Positions 1 to 6,600 of a stretch of 10,164 bases of DNA are shown in pieces (the first letter of the stretch is position 1; every line of letters starts with the position of its first letter). Origin of the DNA: Euperipatoides rowelli (taxonomy: Eukaryota > Onychophora > Udeonychophora > Euonychophora > Peripatopsidae); the NCBI GenBank assembly GCA_003024985.2, contig PXIH01S0036499.1; one strand, 5' to 3'. Below the pieces are notes generated by a model that had not been told where the DNA came from, searched no databases, and was given only the letters and a program-made list of their open reading frames with translations. Position numbers and translations under genes: made by a program.

Positions 1-118
1 CCGACTTTTTATGAAATCGGGACATTTAGCGTCCCGATTGGATGTCTGTGGGACACCGGGACAATTTACTATAAATCTGGACTGTCCCGCCAGATTCTGG
101 ACGTATGGGATCCCTAGT
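1..118. mobile_element. Fragment of a GGGAC-rich DNA transposon end (probably hAT-like)
   Basis: The segment has repeated GGGAC/GTCCC words, including an inverted pair aatcgggac (15-23) and gtcccgatt (31-39). On the minus strand, reading in from about 118, CCCATACGTCC followed by GGCGGGACAGTCC resembles widespread transposon termini of the CATACGTCC-CGGGACAGTCC type. Only one end lies in the window, so neither the target-site duplication nor the superfamily can be confirmed. The resemblance is from memory. Confidence 0.45.
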
Positions 119-240
119 GTGTAACCCAGTAGTTAGCTTATTTTTTATTTAAAAGTCATTTTTAATGGGCTAAAAATGTAGGTAGGCCAAGTTTTAAAAT
201 TTTCTATGAAAGTTAAGGATATTATGTATTGATACATTGT

Positions 241-586
241 ATTGAAAACTATTTTAATGTTTTTAACATTTTTAAATGTTCCATAGAAATACTGTAATGG
301 CAAGATATAAAAAAATAGCAAAAATTAAAAGGTACTGTATTTTACTTTTTGCTAATTTTTTTTTTTTTTAAATTACGTACTGTTGATGAATACAAAACCC
401 ATTAACACTGTTTGAACTATATTGAAAACTATTTTAATGTTTTTAACATTTTTAAATGTTCCATAGAAACACTGTAATGGCAAGATATAAAAAAAATAGC
501 AAAAATTAAAAGGCATTTTACTTTTTGCTAATTTCTTTTTAAAAAATTACTGTTGATGAATACAAAACCCATTAACACTGTTTGAA
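241..586. repeat. Tandem duplication of a 180-bp non-coding unit
   Basis: Copy 1 (241-420) and copy 2 (421-586) both begin attgaaaactattttaatg and both run through tgttgatgaatacaaaaccc to cactgtttgaa. Differences are few: t/c at 290/470, poly-A and poly-T length changes, and a short deletion in copy 2. The high identity suggests a recent duplication. No coding content is seen. The following stretch to 983 is AT-rich with no recognised feature. Confidence 0.93.
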
Positions 587-983
587 AGAGCACTCTCTGG
601 ATTTAGAATCTGTTTTATTTTTGATTCTGGGACAATTTTGAATTTTTAGTCACTCAGGACCACTTTCTGTGAAATCGCCTACATCGAAATAATATACAGT
701 ATAGCTTATGTTTAGTGCTGAATACTTAAGATACCCAAAGTTCTTTATTAATGTTTTGTCCTTAACCATGAAATTCTCCTTTAGGCCTATATTAATTTTA
801 AAAAGGATGAAATGTTTATTGTATATTTGTTAAGAAAGTCCTACTGGTAGCCTACATTAGTATTCTCTTTATTTTATTTAAAGAGTTCTAAATAACTGTT
901 CTAAATTCATAATTATTTGGATTAATTCTATGGTTTGAGAAACAAATTTAATGTATTGTGTTTGATCATGGATGAGCACATCA

Positions 984-991
984 TCTGACAA
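984..991 (+). repeat. Left target-site duplication TCTGACAA
   Basis: An 8-bp direct repeat, identical to 1179-1186, immediately abuts the CAG terminus of the small hAT element. Confidence 0.85.
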
Positions 992-1178
992 CAGTGCCGT
1001 AGCCAGAAATTTTTTTCGGGAAGGGGAGGATATTGATATATACACATACAGTATATATATATATATACAGTATATATACACACATATACAGTATATATAT
1101 TATACACAGTGTATATATAATAAAAATAAAAAATATTTTGGGGGGTTTTAAACCCTCCCCTCCCTGGATACGGCCCTG
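992..1178. mobile_element. Non-autonomous hAT-superfamily element (MITE), 187 bp
   Basis: The left end cagtgccgtagccag (992-1006) is inverted at the right end (1164-1178, reverse complement CAGGGCCGTATCCAG), matching at 13 of 15 bases. After a gap a second matching block follows, GGGAAGGGGAGGA on the left and GGGAGGGGAGGG on the right. The element is flanked by perfect 8-bp direct repeats TCTGACAA (984-991 and 1179-1186). An 8-bp duplication with CAG termini is diagnostic of hAT transposons. There is no transposase. The interior (about 1030-1120) is a TA/CA-rich microsatellite with repeated acagtatatat. Confidence 0.85.
1030..1125. repeat. TA/CA-rich microsatellite
   Basis: Runs of tatata are interrupted by cacac and by a recurring acagtatatata phrase. 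It lies wholly inside the 187-bp hAT element and accounts for the long Tyr/Ile-rich spurious reading frames on the minus strand there. Confidence 0.85.
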
Positions 1179-1186
1179 TCTGACAA
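1179..1186 (+). repeat. Right target-site duplication TCTGACAA
   Basis: An 8-bp direct repeat, identical to 984-991, immediately follows the CTG terminus of the small hAT element. From here to about 1370 the sequence is AT-rich with no recognised feature. Confidence 0.85.
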
Positions 1187-1370
1187 CATGATAACATTGT
1201 GAGGTAAAAATATTAAAGCTGTCTTAAAACAATTTTAGTTGGGTAATAGGAAAAAAAAAAACAGATTAGCCTTAAGATTGGATTTTTGCCTAAAAAGTTT
1301 TTGTGTTGGTTTTACTTATCTGTGGTCTATAACTTACAAAACAAAATTAAATATTGGTTAAAGGGAATAT

Positions 1371-1499
1371 AAAAGTAGTGACAATATAACACTACAACTA
1401 CATTTTTTGTAGTGAACTACAAAAAAAAACCTACTATGCTGTAAATTTAGTGAAACTACAGTAAAAGCACTAAAAGTAATACACTACTTCCGAACCCTG
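1371..1499. mobile_element. Terminus of a second hAT-type element (truncated)
   Basis: Read on the minus strand from 1499 the sequence begins CAGGGTTCGGAAGTAGTG. It continues with repeated GTAGT/ACTAC words and an inverted pair actacattttttgtagtg near 1396-1413. The CAGGGTT-GGAAGTAGTG start followed by ACTAC/GTAGT half-palindromes resembles a terminus common to hAT-like elements in animal genomes (recognised from memory). No partner terminus or target-site duplication was found, so the other end is probably lost. Confidence 0.55.
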
Positions 1500-1598
1500 A
1501 ATCTCATGTAATATAAAATTAACTCTGCAGTCGTCGCGGTCGGAAAGTTACGAGTAGTCACAGTGTATCTGTGAGATACATGTGTATATATAACATAT

Positions 1599-2090
1599 AA
1601 AAAAACTTAAATAGTATTTTTTTGTTCTATTTTTTATCAGGAATTTTAATATTTATATACTGTACTGTATATAAAAAAAAATCCAATAAACATATTTTTT
1701 TCTAAATGTCCGCAAACAGAAATCATTACATCTCGTATTTACCATATATGTCCAAACAATACATTATGTTAAATATTACAAAATCTATATAACAGATACA
1801 AAAAAACTTAAATAGTATTTTTTGTTCCATTTTTTTATCAGGAATTTTAATATATAAAAAATCCAACAAACAGATTTTCCTTTATGCTTATTTTTCTAAA
1901 TGTCGGTATTCATTACACTTGTATTTACTGTATCTAGCCTACAAATAATACATTGTTAAATATTTCAAAATCTATAACAGCTAGAAAAAAACTTAAATAG
2001 TATTTTTTGTTCTATTTTTTTTATCAGGAATCTTAATATAGCCTATAAAAAAAAATCCAACAGATTTTTTTAATGAATTTATTTCTTCGC
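1599..2090. repeat. Three tandem copies of a ~190-bp AT-rich unit
   Basis: Copies begin near 1599, 1800 and 1985. Each starts aaaaaaacttaaatagtatt, followed by tgttctatttttt (or close), tcaggaat-ttaatat and an A-run with atccaa. Copies 1 and 2 also share ctaaatgtc, cattaca, gtatttac, aatacatt and aaatctata-aacag. Copy 3 stops resembling the others after about 2070-2090. The copies differ by several indels, so the array is older than the 241-586 duplication. No coding potential is seen. Confidence 0.88.
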
Positions 2091-3641
2091 TATAAAAAAA
2101 AAAAAAAAGCCAGTTTTTCTTACATTTTCCGTTGCTGTTTCTCTGTCATTGGAGAAATAATTTTCTGGTTTTTATTTTTGAAATCTGCATTAAATTCTGA
2201 TTTGAAAAATGTATAAATTTATTCCTAAATGTTTTATAATATTTTAATTACACTACGGTACCTGAAAAAAATACTTACGTGAGTCGTTGCAGTGTATCTG
2301 ACAGATAAAATCAAAGAAAATCAATATATGCCTTGCCGTCACAACACTGGATAATTGACAAATGAAAAAACGCATTAATTTAGGAGAATTAAAGGCAGTA
2401 TAATATTTTATCTCAGCGCATTAGCTAGATATTAATTTTTGAAAATTAATTATACCTCACGGATACCGCGATGTGTATAGCAAAAAAGTAAATTGAAGTA
2501 CCCTCAATTTATATTGTACTGTGTACATTATAAAAATTAAAACACTAATTTGACATTAAAAAAAATTAAGCTCTCTGATACTTGCTTAATTTTGCTAAAT
2601 TAAATTTTTTCTTAAAATATTGCCCACTAAGGAATTGCTAAAAACATAGAAACATGTCAAGATGTGTTTGATAGTATTTTTGTCAAAATATTTTTTTTTT
2701 ACGAGTTAGAGCCTATAGGCTATCTTGTACCTTTGCTTTGTTTTTTACTCCATATTTAACAAAATACGTGTAAAGTTTGATTTTACTCTGTCTAATTTTT
2801 ATCAGTTTTATTAATAAATAAAAAGATAGGCCTACAGTAAATCCAAAATATAAGTAATGAACTTTAAAATTTAAATGGATAATGAAAAAAAAAAAGATCT
2901 TACATTATTCAATAATTTTTTATTTATTTATGAACTTGAGTAATGTATTAAATATGATTTTTAAAATTTTAAATAATTATTTGCAAATAAATCGTAATGC
3001 TATACCGGTAATTGCAAAGTTATTTACAGTTAATGAATATTTAAATTTCAGGTATATTTATTACTTTTACAAAGTATATTCATCAACAATAATAATATTA
3101 AGCCATATGTCTTTATTGATTGATAAAACAGAATGAATTTAATTTAAATAATTAAAAAGGCAAATAACTAAAATGTGACAAAATACCTTCACCCAAAAAA
3201 TACATCAATATCAGATATACAATATTTTTATTTATTTACTATAAATAAAACAATTTGGTATATTAAAAAAATGTAAAAATAATTAACAAAAAAAAAATTA
3301 AAAATACTGATACAGAAATTATGCACAATATAAAGGTCTTGTACTGTAACACACAGTTTATATCGATTCAAAGTTATTTTAAACTTTAAAATGACTTAAA
3401 ATCATTATTAATTTAGGAAGCCTGTTATATTATTATTACAAGTTCTATCAGTTAGTATTGCAGTAACTGTATTTATTTTATAATTTCTTTCGTCTATGAA
3501 TAAATTTCCCACAAGTGATTCAACCTCATCTTAAAAGAAAAATGTCCAAAACTATTAAAAATAATTGAGGTAAAATGTACAGTACCGTAACTCACAAAAT
3601 GTAATAATTTCTCCTTTAAGTTAAATGGTGTCTGAATCCAC
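2091..3641. other. AT-rich intergenic DNA, no supported gene
   Basis: I see A/T homopolymers, one GCCTATAGGC palindrome (2711-2720) and one TAGGCCTA (2827-2834), but no RNA gene, transposon end or convincing coding region. The 84-codon plus-strand frame at 2882-3136 looks like chance opening in low-complexity sequence. The 3' flank of the repeat-protein gene occupies the last part. Confidence 0.6.
3472..3477 (-). promoter_or_regulatory. Candidate polyadenylation signal AATAAA
   Basis: Plus-strand tttatt reads AATAAA on the minus strand, about 165 nt past the stop codon of the repeat-protein gene. It is the first canonical hexamer I found downstream. In DNA this AT-rich the hexamer is expected often by chance, and no strong GT-rich element follows, so support is modest. 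Confidence 0.4.
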
Positions 3642-6600
3642 TTAAGATAACTCATTAGTTCCAGTTGATGAATAATCGTCTGACATTTCAGAACATGAAT
3701 TCAATATTTCATCTGATATATTCTCATAGGAGTCAAATGATAAAGCCTCAGAATCTGGAAATGATTCCTCAGAGTCTGAATTCTCAGTCTGTTCTTTTGG
3801 GCTTGTGTATCTAAAATTATTAAAGTAATCGTCACCGTTTATCAAATGTGACAATTCATTATTAAAAGTATCAATATCCTCTTGAGTTGACAAACACCAG
3901 GCAATTAGCTTATCAATCAGTACCAAATTACCTATCCAAACAGTTTCCTTAAACTCTTTGTATTCCTTNATGGAATAAAGTATCTCTTTCTTCAAAGCAC
4001 AAATGTCCACTTCAGATGACAAACACCAGGATATTAATTTGTCAACTAAATCAAACTTATTTTCATACATAAGATGATGTAGGCGAAGGTCACATTTCAT
4101 GGAGTATATCAAGTCTCTCTTGAACTGAAGGACATCCTCTTCAGAAGACAGACCCCAAGTTATATAACTTTCGATCACATCAAATTTATTCTTCAAAAGT
4201 AAAGATTTAAACATATAATCTTCTTTCATGGAATGAAGCATTCTTTTTTTAAATTGGCTGATTGTGTCTGGAGATTCTGAGAACCGGAATATAAAATGGT
4301 TAACAATAGATTGATCACTATACAAATACATAGAATTATGAAAGAGAGGAGCATCCACCATAGAGTACAGTAATTTTTTCTTGAAAGAACAGAATTCGTT
4401 TTCAGTTAACAAACTCCAAGTGCCTAATTTCTTAATCAAATTAAATTTATCTATCCAAGTCACTCTAGTCTTAAACTTGGGTTCATCTATAACAGAGTAA
4501 ACCATTTCTTTTTTGAATTGACGGACATCTTCTTGAGATGAGGAACACCACAATAGAAAGTCATCAATCCGGTCTATTCTCCAATCGTACATTAAATCAA
4601 GAAAGTAACGACAGCCTTTCATAGAATTCATCATTTCTTTATTAAAAGTCTTGACTTCATCCTCGTTCAACGAACTCCAAGTTATAAATTTCTCAACGCG
4701 TTTAAAGTTATCTTTATGTTTTAATAATTTTTTAAATTTAAGGTCTTCTTTAATAGAATAAAGCATCTCTTTTTTAAAGTCAAGAATGTCATTTCTGGAT
4801 GTGAGACACCAGGATATAAATCTCTCAATTTGTTCCATTTTATTTTTATATATTAAAATAAAGAAGAATTGGTCCTTCTTTAGAGAATGCAACATTTCCT
4901 TCTTCAAAGCGAGGGCGTCATCTTTAGTCAAAGAACTCCAGGTAATCAAATCGTCAATAATATTGATCTTATCTTCATATAATAATTTCTTGAAGTGGTA
5001 ATCACCTTTCATGGCAAAGAGAAGCTCTTTCTTAAAAATACAACTATCAGATTCAGATGCTGAACACCAAGATATAAATGCTTCAATCTGGTCTAATCTA
5101 TCATTGTACATTAAATTACGAAAATAACGATTGTGCTTTACAGAATTCATAAATTCTTTCTTAACAGTAACAATTTCATCTTCAACTGGTAATCCCCATA
5201 TTAAAAACTTCTCAAGGAGATTTAATTTATAATTCCAATCTATATAATTCTTATACTTGGCCTCATCTTTGATAGAAAAAACCAAATCTTTCTTAAATTT
5301 ACAGACATCTGTTTCACACAGTGAACACCAGGATATAAAATCTTCAATCATATCTATCCTGTTTTTGTAAATTAATTTGCGAAAGTAGTCGTCATATATC
5401 ATTGAATTCCTTAACTCATTTTTAAAAGTACTGATCTTGACTTCAGGCTGTAAACACCATGTGAAGATCTTCTCGATCAATGCTAATTTGTTTTTACGCA
5501 CTAATTTTTTGAAGACGTGAGCTTTTATCAGGGAATTAAAGAGTTTCTTTTTAAATAGATTTTTGTAATATTCAGATGACAAGCATAGATTTATAAATTC
5601 TTCCACTAAATTTATTTTATTTTCTAATATCAAAGTGTGAAGCTGATGATCGTCAATTATAGAAAAAATCAACTTTGATGTGAATTTATTTTTTTCCTCT
5701 TTGGAAGAAAAAGCCCAAGAAATAATTTCGGCCATTGTGTTAAATCCATTTTGATAAATTAAATCTTTGTTTCTTTCTATAGAATAAAACAATCTTTTCT
5801 TGAATGTTAGAATTTCTTCCTCGGACAACAAACAAACTATTGAAAATTTCTTCACTAGGTTTAGCCTTCCTTGACGTATAAAATTCTGAATTGTAAAATT
5901 GCCCAACAAGAAATAGATCAGCCGTTTTTTATACTGATACTGTTCTACTTTAGAAGAATAGCACCATTCTATACGAGTTTCCAGCCACTGAAATTTTTTG
6001 AAACTGATTGTTATAAACCTTGGGTCATATTTCATGGACTCGATCAAGTTAATTTTATACGTAACAATTTCATATTCGGTGCACAGACACCAATTGTAAA
6101 ATTTCTCAATCAAATTAAAATTCCCTTCAAATACTAAATCTTTGAAATACTGATCTCCATTCAAAGTATAAATTAATTCCTTTTTAAATGAAAACTTTTC
6201 ACTGTCAGATAAACACCATGATAAAAATCTTTCAATTTCTTCAATTTTGTTTTTATATATTGAACTAAAAAATCTAGGTTCAGTTTTCATTGACGAGATT
6301 AACCCTAGCTTAAATAAATTCCTTTCCTCCTCAGATGACAAGCTCCATATGATTAGCCGTTCAAGAAAGTTTTGCCTGTTATATTCATATATTAGATTTT
6401 TAAAACGATAATCTTCTTGAATAGCAAATAGCATCTCCTTCTTAATCTTACATATTTCCTCTTCAGATGACAAACACCACAATATAAACCCATCAATTAA
6501 TTCTAGTTTTTCATCATATATTAAATTATGAAAAGTTCTATGATTCTTTATAGATTGGATTAAATCTCTTTTAAACTTATTCATTTCACCTTCAGATGAA

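Noticed and set aside
587-983. Possible relict transposon suggested by gattctgggacaattttgaa and actcaggaccac near 622-665
   Set aside because: The resemblance to the 1-118 terminus is short and no inverted partner or duplication was found.
878-1197. Two overlapping minus-strand frames rich in Tyr and Ile
   Set aside because: They arise from the TA/CA microsatellite inside the hAT element and its flanks.
2882-3136. 84-codon plus-strand open frame beginning MKKKKILHYS
   Set aside because: It lies in very AT-rich sequence, with composition dominated by Ile, Asn, Tyr and Lys as expected for chance frames, and shows no domain, repeat or supporting signal.
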